NCBI GenBank assembly: GCA_008638375.1
Contig: CM018041.1
Coordinates: forward strand, 13,376,552-13,440,551
DNA from: Nyssa sinensis
Lineage: Eukaryota > Streptophyta > Magnoliopsida > Cornales > Nyssaceae
DNA: 64,000 nucleotides
Reading direction: 5' to 3'
A program made the position numbers and the translations under genes. The stretch's first letter is position 1. Each line of letters starts with the position of its first letter. Positions 1-10,880 of this stretch are shown here, piece after piece. The notes beneath the pieces were generated by a model. The model saw nothing but the letters and a program-made list of their open reading frames with translations. It was not told the origin of the DNA and searched no databases.

Positions 1-2017
1 CCACCATTTATTGCTTCATGAAGAGAATGGAAAACAGTTTGGAACTTTCCATATGGGAAAGCCAACTGATTTTTTTTTTTATGAACATGTTTCTCTGGAA
101 TTCTTGAGCTACTACTAATAAAATAAAAACCACAGCTTCTCTGCAATTCAACGCCTTGTTCTCCTGCACATTTCACCTCTTCTATACATAATAGTGCCTA
201 CTTAATGTAATCCGGTTTTCTAAGCATTCCCTAATTAAGTTTAATAACCACAATTAGTTTTTTAATCTAATCAAATTTTCTATGCACACTTGATTGATAA
301 TTATCAAGCATTCATCTAATCTATATGTAAGATTGTCCTCCCTCTACTATCATCTAAAACAATGCTTTTTAAACTGTCACAAAAATTATCAAACCAAATA
401 ACATTTCGTTTTCAATCATTGACTTTATTTGCTAACCAATCAACTGCATAACTTGCTTCCTTGAAAATATGTTTAAAACTGACGTGGATTCCCTTTTGTC
501 TAATATTATTCATACAATTTTTCAAAATTCTATATACTTTTTAAGGACATCTCTCTTTTCTTAATAAACAATTAATAATAATTGATTTACATTATTTAGT
601 CCACTCTTTTTTTTCCCTTTTTTTTGGGTGAAATATTTAGTCCATTCTTTAATAATATTACACTTCTAAGATAAAATAATTGTTCAATTGTGTCATTTAT
701 ATAGTTTTATGTCGGGTCATTTAGTTATAGTGGCAGAACAAGGGAGAGATTTTCGTTACTAAAAAAGACAATCACGATCTAATCCACTAATCCTTCCATT
801 TTTAGCGCTGAAATTGGGATTTTTAAATCTCTATAATTTCAAATATCATCAGAAATTTGAAAAATAAAAAATTGCTAAACAAAAAGATAAAAGAAGGAAT
901 TTTTTAACAATATTGAACTGTGAAATTATACAGTAAAATTATAATAAAACAAAACATAAATATATGTATTTTTATGGTGAAATATGTGACATATAAAATT
1001 ATACATTATGAAACTGTGGAATTATATATTAATAAAAAAAATAAAACATAAACATATGCATTTTTATAATAAACAAAATACGGACATGTAAAATTTTATA
1101 GAATATTTAATGAAAGAAGTCAAAAATTAATTAAAAAACACTAACATATAAAAATTTATAGAACAATTAACGAACAAAGATAGTGATGTATTCACTATAA
1201 AAACAGATCAAAAAATGTATAATACAAAACAAAATCTCAATAACAAATAATTTATATAAACTAAAAAAATGAAAATGAATAGAATACTATGTAAATAATA
1301 CAAATGTAGAATGAAAAAAATCATGAATATAATGCGTATAATGAACAAAAACTAATATGAAAAAAAAAAGAATAAAAAAAACCAAAAAATATATATAATC
1401 ACATACCTGATTATAAATAAAACATAAAATGATTTTGATTGTGAATGAAAATTCAATGAACAAATTTTAACATAAATTCAAAGCTGGGATAGCAGTAAAG
1501 AAGAAAGAAGATAAGGAAAAAAAGAGTAATAAGACCCAAATAGATAAAAAAAAAAAAAAAAAAAATTGTAGTGGAGAAGGGAATAGAAAAACAAACAAAG
1601 ATGTGATCAAACCCAAAAAAATTGAAAATGATATCAAAAATAGATAAGGAATGTATTTAAATTCAAATAAAAAATTAAAAACTAACCAAAAATAATATCA
1701 ATCAGTGAAGAAACAAATTTAAAAAAAAAAAAAATCAATCCAATAACCTAAAAGGATAATAGATAAAATAGGGTAAATTAGTCATTGAAGAAAAATATAT
1801 AAAAAAGGAAAAACAATGTCATTTACAAAAAAAAAAAAAATGTAAGTAACTGTGAATTAACTAATAATAAAGTTATTAATACAAGGATTGGAGGCCAATT
1901 AATTCTTTTATGTATCATCCATCAGCATTAATAATATTATTATGCATAACGGTAATTATTATAAGCAAAAATAATACAAATAACTTACACTGAGATTTTT
2001 TTATAATTACTAAAACT

Positions 2018-2057
<40 letters not shown>

Positions 2058-3720
2058 GATATTTTTGCACCACAGGTGAGTCAAGAACAATTCGCGCAAT
2101 ATAATAGGTAGACTATTCATTAAAATTCTAAATCTCATTTGTTGCCAGCAATTTGATACATTTTAGCAGGGGTGGAGCTAGGATTTTATTCGAGTAGGAG
2201 CAATTTAAAATTCATTGATAAAACAAAATTTAATTATATAAAATTGACTAGGTACTACATGTAAAGACAAAAATTTAAAAGTTTGATATATTTGCTTGTG
2301 TTGTACATGAAATTTGACTCATATTTTTACTATTACAACAAAAAAAAAAAAAAAAGCATTTGTACTTAATTTGAACATTACTTTTACAAAACTATTAATT
2401 CCTATATTACATAATCCTTTTACAAAAATTTATATAACTATTCCCGATGAGTCATTGCTTGTTTAATAAACATTTTTTTTTTTTTTCATTTTGAAGGTTC
2501 TCTCTCTAAAATTGTTTGATGCCTCTTACGAATAGGCACAAGGACTAATTATAATTGACCTCCAAATGTCTACAAATTGTTTTTCAAGGTATATTAGCTC
2601 CATTTTTCAGTCAGTTGTTCTCTAAGCAACTTAAAATATTTCTCTCTCTATATATATACATACACACACTATATTAGTTAGAAAAAAGGTTAAGGAAAGA
2701 AAACATTAAGAACTTTTGAGTGATGTGTCTTTAAATGTAGATTTGGACTTGGAAAAAAAAATCTAAAACAAGAAAGAAAGATGTACATAGTTACAATTCA
2801 TATATATGTATAATTTTATCTTTCTAGTTCAAATGTCAAATCTTTAAATTTAAGCTTTTAATTAAATTTTTTGAACAAATTCATGAATGATCTTGTAGAA
2901 AGAATGAAAAAAAAAATTATTAATTATTTCCCTAATAAGTAAGTATGTAACTGAAGAGAACCAAAAAAAGAAATAGACTTAATTATTTAATTCTCTAACA
3001 CAATGTTTTCTATTCTGTTATGTCTTTTCCCTAATATGAAATGATTTGTTAAAAAAAAAAAAACTAATGAGAGTTTTTTTAAAAAAAATTATTTAATGGG
3101 TGCAAAACTTTAAAATTCATTAAAACTAATAAAAATATAGATAAATGACACTGACATCCCTTGAGATTTTCGATAATTATATTGACCTGTTTTGAGATTT
3201 TTGAAATAACACTGACTTCGCCTTCTTTACCTATCATATATAGATATCCTCTCTAATCAAATTTTTATTCAACATGACAAAATTGTCTCTTTTACTTAAT
3301 TTTTTTTTACATTTTTCAACTTTTTTTAAATATTTTTTTATTATTTTATTAAAAAATAAATTTAAGGTAAATAACTTATTTTTATTTTATATATAAAAAA
3401 AATTTAAAGTTTTGATCAATATTTAATTGGTCAAAATTTTAGAAATTGAAAAAAAAAAAACATGAAAGGGGTACTATTGTCATTTGAAGGAAAAATTGAC
3501 TGGATGAATGTAGTTATATATTGTTAGGTAAACACTAAAGAGTAATTTCAAAAATCTCAAACTAAGTCTATCTAATTTACCCTAAAAATAATGAACTAGT
3601 CTATTTTTTTTCAAAATATCTTAGTGTGTAGGTGCCCCATGGCCCCCAATGCATTTTAGTATAAAAATTTTAAACACATAATATTATTATTTTTATAGTG
3701 ATTATTACTGGCCATGTCTA
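1..3720. other. AT-rich intergenic stretch, no gene seen
   Basis: Very AT-rich DNA with many homopolymer A and T runs, a (TA)n microsatellite near 2023-2055 and no open frame of useful length or recognisable protein. Around 2165-2200 there is a phrase resembling a worn transposon end (a G-rich ggtggagctaggattttatt motif) that recurs at other places in the window. No RNA gene or promoter could be supported. Confidence 0.7.
2023..2055. repeat. (TA)n microsatellite
   Basis: Uninterrupted alternating TA dinucleotides, visible directly. Confidence 0.95.
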
Positions 3721-3730
3721 AAAGTCCAGT

Positions 3731-3930
3731 TAAACAGGACCACCGAAAGGGAGGGCACCAGGACTGAGCCAAGTGGCCATGGACAGTGCAGACTGAATGT
3801 TGAGGATGATGAAGGAGCCCCTGAAGGAGTCAAAAGTCAAGAGTAAGAGATTGAAGCTTGAGATTGTTGAGTGCCCATTTCAAGTGTTGATGCTCTCTTC
3901 ACTGTCATCAACGGCCACGATCACGCATCG
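3731..3930 (-). pseudogene. universal stress protein (USP) gene fragment, frameshifted
   Basis: On the minus strand one frame reads IVAVDDSEES, the N-terminal beta strand and acidic turn typical of plant USP-domain proteins. After a frameshift, another frame reads SFIILNIQSALSMATWLSPG followed by ALPFGGPV, which corresponds to the second strand and glycine/proline-rich segment of the same family. A stop (positions 3731-3733) follows directly. Only about 65 codons are present, in two frames with an internal stop, so it cannot encode a working nucleotide-binding USP. It lies immediately beside a copia LTR remnant and may have been captured or truncated with it. The family call rests on remembered USP motifs, not on a search. 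Confidence 0.55.
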
Positions 3931-4079
3931 ATTGTTCCAAACATCGTTGATAGACCTTGCGGTGGGGCATATGGAAAGCGACGGGTAGACGTTGGCAGAA
4001 ATCTTGTGGGAGAGGCGGTGGAGCGAATGCAGATGATGAAGTGACTGATGATACAGTTATCGGAGATACCAATGAGGGA

Positions 4080-4252
4080 TGATAAACTTAATGAACATGT
4101 GAGAAAGAAATCTCTTTGTATTAAACTACTCAATGAACTATACAAATTATATACACAGTTATCTAGTCCTAAATAAAAGAAGAAACAAAAAATAAAAAGA
4201 AACAAGTAGTCTTAAACCTAATATACCTAAGAGTTTCCTAATTCACTAACAA
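4080..4252 (-). repeat. Ty1/copia LTR remnant
   Basis: Directly after the copia pol remnant (reading on the minus strand) comes a purine-rich GAGAGGAG tract and then TGTTAGTGAATTAGGAAAC, the usual order of polypurine tract and 3' LTR start. The LTR then runs through T-rich sequence toward position 4080, where I lose it. No partner LTR was found. Confidence 0.5.
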
Positions 4253-4254
4253 CT

Positions 4255-4990
4255 CCTCTCAAACTTAAGGTGGAGTGCGAGAGATCAACTTAAATTTGAA
4301 AATAACATCACACAAACGTAATGAAGGATGAGTTTTGGTGAATAGATCTGCAAGCTAATCATGAGAACTAACACAGAGAAGCTAGAGAAATCCTTAAAGA
4401 AGATGATGGAACTAACAGAGAGAAGCTAAAGAAAGCCTCAAAGAAGATGATGATGAACAAAGTGATAATCAATCTCTATATGTTTCGTCCGTTCATAAAA
4501 AACACATCATTATGAGTAATCTGAATAGCACTCCTATTATTGCAATAGATAAAAGTGGTTGTAGGAAAAGAGACACTCATGTCGTGTAACAACCATCTTA
4601 ACCAAAAAAGCTCTAAAGCAGTATTAGCAAGGGCCAGCACTCAACCTCAATACTAGATCAGGCAACAACAATTTGTTTCTTGTTGCAGCCATGAAACAAA
4701 ATAAGTGTCAAGCAGAAAACAATAAGCAATAATGAAACAGCGATCTGTAGGATTTCTTGTCAAATCGACATCAGTGTAGGAAAGAAGCTAAAGAAGAGAC
4801 TGCGAAAAAAAGTGTAGCCCATGTAACAAAGTCCCTTTAAAATAACGAAGGATGTGAAGCACAACAACAAAATGAGTTGAGCGAGGTGCTACCATAAACC
4901 GACTCACTTAACCAATAACATATGAAATGTCAAGGCAAGTGCAGATAAGATATACTAGATTGCCAACCCATTGTTGATGGATATGTTATT
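4255..4990 (-). pseudogene. Ty1/copia retrotransposon pol remnant (RT end and RNase H)
   Basis: Minus-strand frames give a degraded but ordered copia C-terminus: VGNLVYLICTCLDISYVIG (connection region), APRSTHFVVVLHILRYFKGT, then YTDVDLTRNPTDR (normally a DADWAGxPxDRRST segment), a worn SWRSKKQ-like segment, YCNNRSAIQITHN (RNase H), and LADLFTKTHPSLRL, the C-terminal LADxxTK signature. Several in-frame stops and frameshifts interrupt it, so it is dead. No gag or integrase was seen, so only the 3' part of an element remains. The order of motifs and the LTR-like sequence that follows make the copia assignment secure. Confidence 0.8.
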
Positions 4991-4999
4991 GTCTTGACT

Positions 5000-6340
5000 T
5001 TGTACCTCTCGGATGGACATGTTACCTCCAACACAACATGAGAATAATAAAATATTTTGATGATTAGAAAATATTTGATGGGACAAGTTAACATTACCGA
5101 AATCAAGAGGATCACTGGAGATGCTCCAATGGCAACTCACAGGAGTCACTCTGCAATACGATGTGCCATGGGGAAGAGGAAATTTCAAAGCTGCCCCATT
5201 TGACCAACAAACTCTTTTTTTTTTTTTTTTTTATGGCAAAGCATGAAACCAGAAACTAAACCCCCACTAAATGGGAGACAAACTCTTAAACATGCCTTAA
5301 TAAATTATTTTTCATTAATCATTTATTAAAGGCTAATTGGTTCCTTTGATCCAAATTCCGATGGATGGCCTAATTTTCCTAACCCTTTTAAGGCACCGAA
5401 GTAGGTTTTCCTATGGTTTGAACTTTGAAGTTGAAAACATTGCTATTAATAGTAGATTAATTAATTATTAAATCTGGTTTGAAGTTGGAAACATTGTTAT
5501 TAATAGTACATTAATTAATTTTTAAATACATGAAAGAGGGCCAATGAAGAGTGAGTACTTACACCACTTAAATGGTCCTAGCACATTAATTGATTATTTG
5601 TAAGTCTATCTTTTCATGAGGGATCAAATTAAATGCAAATTATTGAATTTCACGTGTGGTTTACTTCAACTTGTTTAATTAAGCTTTAATTTAAGGTGGA
5701 AATACAATCATAGCCCAGCCAATTGCCAGAGAGATGATATTGATACCCTACTGACCTTGATAAAGATTCTCTTCAATACCCTAATACTCCAGTCCATTAT
5801 TTCCCTCTCATGTAAATAATTATTTAATATTAACTTTTACCTGTAAGACCCATATCATGTCAGAAAAAAAAAATAGGAAAAAAAAAAGACTAGACTATCT
5901 GATGCATTGAAAAAAAAATTCCCAATCCTACTAAACCCTACTTCTCTTGTTCTTATCCTCTTACGGAAACTTGAATTCTATCCTAATTCAGCAAAAAATA
6001 TATTCTAATCACTTAGTTTTATTCAAATTAAGCTACTTTCTGGTTCAAAATTGATTTACAAAATCAAACCTATGGGTTAAATGGGGATCATTTCAATTTT
6101 CAATCACATCTGCACAACTCTCCATGAACAAACAATTCACTAAATATGCAGAATGGAATGTGACATCAACAAACAATTCACAAACTGTTGCTTTAGAAGA
6201 CAAATTGAAGCAAAGCCATAAGGCTTTTAGCTATATAAAAAAAATCTCAAAATTGGTCGAAGTGGGGTTCTCCCACAACCCCCAAAATTAAAGGAAAAAA
6301 GAGCCAGAACCAAAACAAAGGATCTGATAATTCAATTGTA
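5000..6340. other. intergenic, nothing identified
   Basis: AT-rich sequence between the copia remnant and the 3' end of the ARF gene. It includes a near-duplicate phrase (ttgaagttg.aaacattg and following) at about 5425 and 5475. The 6200-6343 part is probably 3'UTR of the ARF gene, but no clear poly(A) signal was found. Confidence 0.5.
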
Positions 6341-6343
6341 CAT

Positions 6344-6435
6344 TTAACAAAAGTCACCTTTTCTCCATTGCAATAGGTTGTCACTGCCTGAATCCATTAG
6401 AATTGTTAAGCCTTCTTCCTGTCTTCAAAAACCTG
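6344..6435 (-). pseudogene. ARF16-like: ARF exon 3, end of PB1, with an extra base
   Basis: After TTGTTGCAG the exon continues the family frame as S-R-FLKTGRRL, where the second residue is normally D. One surplus A after GRRL (about position 6408) throws the frame to NNSNGFRQ and a stop; the neighbouring frame holds the expected TILMDSGSDN and ends at TAA 6344-6346. This is the third lesion in the C-terminal half of the gene. Confidence 0.75.
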
Positions 6436-9400
6436 CTGCAACAACAAAAAGTGATGCTGTTAATATTCCATATATAAAGCCTGTAGCAAAAAGATTTGGT
6501 TGCAAAATTATTATAAAAAAAAATAGAAAGATGCCGATATTTACCTGAAGGCTTCATATCTAGTATGTCTAACGGCACCAGCTGCATTCTGGTAGAGTAC
6601 ATTGCTTAACATCTCTGATCTTTCTATGCCGAACATGCTGACCAGCTTTCTGTACAGCTCTTCATACGACCCAAGGGCCAACTAGTCAAGAGTCCGGCCC
6701 ACATCCAATGATTCCAAGAACACCTTACAGTTCTCCAAGCCAAACTCGGAATTTTGGTGATCTTTGTCCGGGGGAAACCATTCATCCGATGAGTTCTCCA
6801 CTGGACCATTTTGAAGAACTGCTGATCCTGAGCCATCAGAGAACTTCGCTGTCTTCTCCGGATTCCCATCTGATGAACTGTTTCCAACTGTATCTCCAGA
6901 GCAGCTCAGAGAGATCTGCTGCTCGGTGAGAATGGGTTGACCAAACAGCAAGAACATAGGTGTCTTGGTATCATTTTTCTTCAAATTTTGGTTAGCATTT
7001 CCAATTGTCAGCAAGCAAGAAACATTCTTACAATCTTCAGGATTGTCCATGAAGCTGATGGTGGGGGTTCTAGGTGGGGCAGTGTGATCAAGCTGCTGGA
7101 ACCCAAGAGGAAACAGACCTGACTGCAGTTTGTTGAAGTGGAGATCTGATGAAGATAGTCCAAATTGAGTATGCCTGGCTCCCTGTATGCCTGTAGGAAT
7201 GTTGTCTGATATACAATAAAAGAGGCTGCTGGGCCGAGAGGTTTGCTCAGATGTGATGGCATTGGAAATTGCCCGACAAGGGGAAAATCTGGTTGTAGAA
7301 GCCGCAACTTCTTTCTTGGTGGTGAGAAGGGGGAGAGATGGATGGTAGGCATGTTTGACACCAATTCAACCAACCATGGGTTAACTCGCTTCACATTCTG
7401 AAGTAAATCTGGCTCATCCCACGCTACCTATAAGATGATATTTTAGCCAAGATGTTAGAATCATTAGAACGAAACAAACAATTGAACAGACTGATTCTAT
7501 ATTAGAAGAATCCAGAGGCAGAAGCTGCAGGATTATTAAAAAGGCACACTCCAAGCACCAAGGTCCCATGTTCTGTATTACAGCCATGAAAAACAATTCA
7601 TATTTATTTCACAAGACTTTTCCCCTTAAAATGGGTTATTAACTACAGACACCATTTGCAGACAAATTAACTACCAAAGAAAGTTCACTCCTTAAATCAG
7701 TTTGTAGGACTATACATTGCATTCTCTCTATTACATGGACTTAAAAAGCATTTTAGGAAGTCTAACCACTTCATACTATACTGGAAATAAGTAGATGTGT
7801 CATACAAACGCGTGCACAACACAACAAACACGCATACATCTATATATAACAAGAACATTAGATCAGTAGGTTTTGGTTTTCCGTAGCATTTACTGTGCAG
7901 TTGAACTTGGCATCATCAAATTGTATCATTTAATCAACTTAAATGGTACCTTTTTTTAACTAAAGTAATCTTACTTTTAGTATCTACCAATAAACTCATT
8001 TATCGTTTGAATTGTCAGTTAATGGTATCCTGCTACTATTCCAGTCACATGGACAAAAACACTGGCCAATTAAGGAGGATTTGCATCACTGATTTATGTA
8101 ACTATCAACAACAGTAGGAGGGTGCGAGGACGTGGCGAGCAGTAGAACATATAGCTAATTTAGGCTATGTTTCATTAGGAAGAAAAGAATACGAGAAAAT
8201 GAAAGTAATAAAATGTATAGTGAAGGAAATAAAAGTGACAAGAAAATTATTTTTTTTGTACGTGTTTGGTTAGAATGAATAATTTTAAAAGAAGTTCAAA
8301 ATTTAAATATACACTACTATTTTTATAAGAAAATCTAACTTAACGTTTGTTGCAAGAAAATAATGGGCTTTTTTTTTTGGAAAATCCAAAATTTACCAGG
8401 AAATTTACTTCCCACTTATTTTCAATTTTTCACTGACAAAACTCCTAAAAAAAATAGGGATAATTTTTCTTTTAGTGTTCTTTCCATCATTCTCCTCCTA
8501 CCAAATGTAGCGTCGGCATCTCAAACATGCGAGAATTGTGAGAAAAACCTAGTAGCACAATTGAAAATGAATACTAAATCAGAAGAAGAAGAAGAAGAGA
8601 GAGGAAGGAAAAAAGGAAACAAGAAGCCAGAAGGTGAAGTTCCCATAAGGGCCAGAAGCAAATATTTCCCGTACTAACACAAAAAATAAATAATTTTCTC
8701 AATAAAGCTAATGCAGCAAAAAGAAATAGGATTAAATTATGTTAAGGAAAAACACTAGATACCATAACAATTACCATCCAAGCTCAGTTAACATAAAATA
8801 CAAAAAAAATCTAATAATTGACAATTTACAGAAAAATTGATTGACAGAATAATTAAGTACAATAATACTAAAAGGTACCTGGAGAAGCCGCCATGGAGAA
8901 TTAGGCCAGTGGATGGGATCGTCAACCTGAACATTAGAGATAGTCCCCATGAACCAGCTTATCCGAGATGAATCCTCAGTCTCAAAAGCCATTTTGAACC
9001 TCATCCCAGAGCACCACTGTATCCTCATTGCAGTTCTAATGGACGAAGCTTTCACAGAAAACTCTGGAGTGCTTGCACGTGGATAGTAAACAACCTCAAA
9101 AGGCTGCCCATTGGCAGCAAGAGTTGCAGCTTCAATAACAGATTCACTCCTCACTTTTCCCTTTCCATTCAAACGCTCGTTACAATGTGCATTCCCTCCC
9201 TTACCATGCGGCATAAATTTATTCTCATCTTCTCTGTAGAAAGCAGAATACCCCCCATAAGGAGGGGCACAATTCCCACCTAATGCGCTCCATCCAGATG
9301 ATGGCTCAGGTCCACCACCAATTCCCCTTTTTGCCCGCCGAATTCCAACACAAAGATCCCCATTTTCTGCTCTCAAGAACACAATAGAATCTCCAGCAAC

Positions 9401-10000
9401 AAGCTTCTTTTGGTTTACAAAATTACTCCATCCTGTAGTCAGAAGATGACGACGTGGAGTCCCCCTATAAATATGCCTAAATTTCCATATCTCTCCATGA
9501 ACATCCTTTGCAAGGATGGTTTGAACTGGGGGTTCTGCAGAATAATCCAACCGTGGAAAGATAGTCTCTGCACAGTACCGAGGTACAGAGAAACCTCCGC
9601 CATTATTTGCATCAGACTGCGTCAACGTCTTTGCAAAGGAAGCAGGTTTCTCTTGATTCTCAATTTTATCAATTCCTAAAAACCCATCATCATCGAAATC
9701 ACAATCATTGTTTCTTAAAGGAACCAATTTTATCTTCGCATAAACCTCATCGGTCTCAGTATCTGCCATATATTTTATGGCGGATACTCTACAAAGTAAG
9801 AGTGCTGGAATTCTCGGAAAATTCCCAAAATCAATATTCCCCTGGGCATGTTCCGCGTGACCCTGGGGGAAGTAAAAGATCTTCGAGTTCACCGGCGGCA
9901 TTTGTACCATCCCGCCGGCACAGGCGTGCCATAATTGCGAATCAAGGCACTTCTCCACTTCATTTATCGGTTTATTTACTGAGTTCATAACTGTAATCAT
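6344..10000 (-). CDS. ARF16-like: auxin response factor, ARF10/16/18 clade (gene span; C-terminal part damaged)
   Basis: Three coding exons on the minus strand: 10000-8879 (374 codons), 7427-6545 and 6435-6344, joined by GT-AG introns. Exon 1 encodes the whole DNA-binding unit: an N-terminal dimerisation part (CLDSQLWHACAGG), a B3 domain at residues 120-222 (FAKTLTQSDANNGGGFSVPR, then GWSNFVNQKKLVAGDSIVFL), and the ARF domain at about 285-370 ending SPWRLLQ. Exon 2 opens with VAWDEPDLLQ, as in this clade. As written, the frame shifts inside exon 2 at the A run 7218-7221 (one base short) and stops at 7008-7010, giving a 513-residue protein; family members are about 690-700. ARFs bind auxin response elements in the nucleus, and this clade is repressor-type and controlled by miR160. 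The frame in exon 1 is flawless, so the gene is real. Whether the tail is mutated or misassembled is open. Confidence 0.93.
6545..7427 (-). pseudogene. ARF16-like: ARF exon 2, frameshifted, with a premature stop before PB1
   Basis: The acceptor is at 7428-7429 and the donor GTAAAT begins at 6544. The first frame reads VAWDEPDLLQNVKRVNPWLV through SKPLGPAASF. The family sequence then continues in the next frame (YCISDN, GIQGARH, FGLSSSDLHF, VSCLLTIGN, LFGQPILTEQQISL, FSDGSGSA, VFLESLDVGRTLD), open for about 178 codons. A TAG at 6682-6684 follows GRTLD, where family members carry leucine, and the PB1 domain resumes beyond it (LGSYEELYRKLVSMFGIE). The acidic OPCA stretch normally written GDEPF reads RYEAF here. 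The exon length of 883 is one short of the 884 needed to keep phase with exon 3. Confidence 0.85.
7172..7192 (-). promoter_or_regulatory. miR160 target site in ARF mRNA
   Basis: The plus strand here reads the miR160 sequence itself (tgcctggctccctgtatgcc plus a final T where miR160 has A), so the minus-strand mRNA is complementary at 20 of 21 bases. It lies where ARF10, ARF16 and ARF17 carry their site, encoding GIQGARH in the family frame. Cleavage would be expected near the middle of the site. Because pairing is at the RNA level, the upstream frameshift does not affect it. Confidence 0.93.
7428..8878 (-). other. ARF intron 1 (1451 bp)
   Basis: Bounded by a GTACCTTTTAG donor and a CTTATAG acceptor, AT-rich, with no supported gene inside. 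It contains a stretch (8160-8360) with gtttcattagg and gtgtttggttagaatg phrases resembling worn MITE ends. A 104-codon plus-strand frame at 8363-8677 has low-complexity content and no family resemblance. Confidence 0.85.
8879..10000 (-). CDS. ARF16-like: ARF coding exon 1 (B3 and ARF domains)
   Basis: The start codon at 10000-9998 is chosen because it opens MITVMNSVNKPINEVEKCLD, the usual start of this clade. An in-frame downstream ATG at codon 5 is possible. The exon ends CTTCTCCAG with a GTACC donor at 8878, in phase 0, and its last residues SPWRLLQ are the conserved exon border of ARF10/16 genes. All B3 DNA-contact segments expected for the family look intact (HIYRGTPRRHLLTTGW and the RAENGDLCVGIRR strand). 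Confidence 0.97.
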
Positions 10001-10058
10001 TGCAATCTAACCCTTCGTAGCATATAAATTCTTCTTTGCTTATTGGATTCAGGAAATG

Positions 10059-10340
10059 CTGTAACCATAAAAAATAAAAATAAAAACCACATATATAAGT
10101 AATTATGATGACACACTTTGCAGAAATATTCCGTTCGATTGCCGAGAAAAATATTGGAAAACATAAGAAATCAAAGTATTAAACTCTGATAAAATTATTG
10201 AACAAATTTAAGTTAGCCGAAAGGAAAATAAAATGAAACAGGATAACAGAAAATTATGCAAATCCTCTTTTCTTTTCCTCGGCTTTTCTCAGTAACCAAA
10301 CAGAGATATAATGCGAAAGCAAGGAATAGAGAAGTAGTAC
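10059..10340 (-). other. inferred 5'UTR intron of ARF
   Basis: Donor GCGGAG|GTACTA at 10340 and acceptor TTTTTTATGGTTACAG ending at 10059, with a T-rich tract in front, make a good 282-bp intron between the 5'UTR and the start codon. Inferred from splice signals only. It contains the phrase TGTTTGGTTACTGAGAAAA (minus strand, 10284-10302), which recurs in the GATA gene's leader introns. Confidence 0.6.
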
Positions 10341-10860
10341 CTCCGCAGCAAAACTGAAAGAGGACGACACTATAAAGCACCGACACAGTTCTCTTACAAT
10401 TAAGCCTTCAGAGAGACGTACACGTAACAATCCTAAACTGAACCCTCATTTGATCTCGAATCGATCATAAACTTCTAGCTCTAGAAGTTTTCACTCCGAT
10501 CTCGGTTGCCGCAGAGTCCAAAACAACTAAAATGGAACCAAAACATTTCTGTTTTTTCTACTTCGCAAAAACAAAGTTTAACACTGAGATTGTTGTGAAG
10601 ATCAAAGCTTTAAGCAGAGATGAAGTGAGACCACACGCTATTACTAGGTAGACATATAGACAAACTCACAGAGACCTGAAGCTTAGTTGCCGACCAGACG
10701 GTGGCAGAGAGAGAATTTAGAGAGAGACTTTAGAGAGAGATTCGACACAAAAAGTCCAATGAATTGTAGTTGGGCAGCAGAGATTTTTGAAAAGCTCTAT
10801 CGATGGTTTGCTTTTGCAAGATTCCAAACACCACAGAGCCAAAGATATTGAGATGATCGA
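10341..10860 (-). promoter_or_regulatory. ARF 5' leader and proximal promoter region
   Basis: Less AT-rich, GA-rich on the sense strand, including a short (GA)n run at 10868-10880. It holds a near-perfect inverted repeat, AACTTCTAG-CT-CTAGAAGTT, at 10470-10489. I could not place a TATA box or start site with confidence. Confidence 0.45.
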
Positions 10861-10880
10861 TTCAATTCTCTCTCTCTCTC

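Noticed and set aside
8363..8677. 104-codon plus-strand frame inside ARF intron 1
   Set aside because: Low-complexity glutamate/lysine-rich tail, no family resemblance, lies within a well-bounded intron of a minus-strand gene.
9410..9990. Plus-strand frames of 89 and 127 codons
   Set aside because: Antisense shadows of ARF exon 1.
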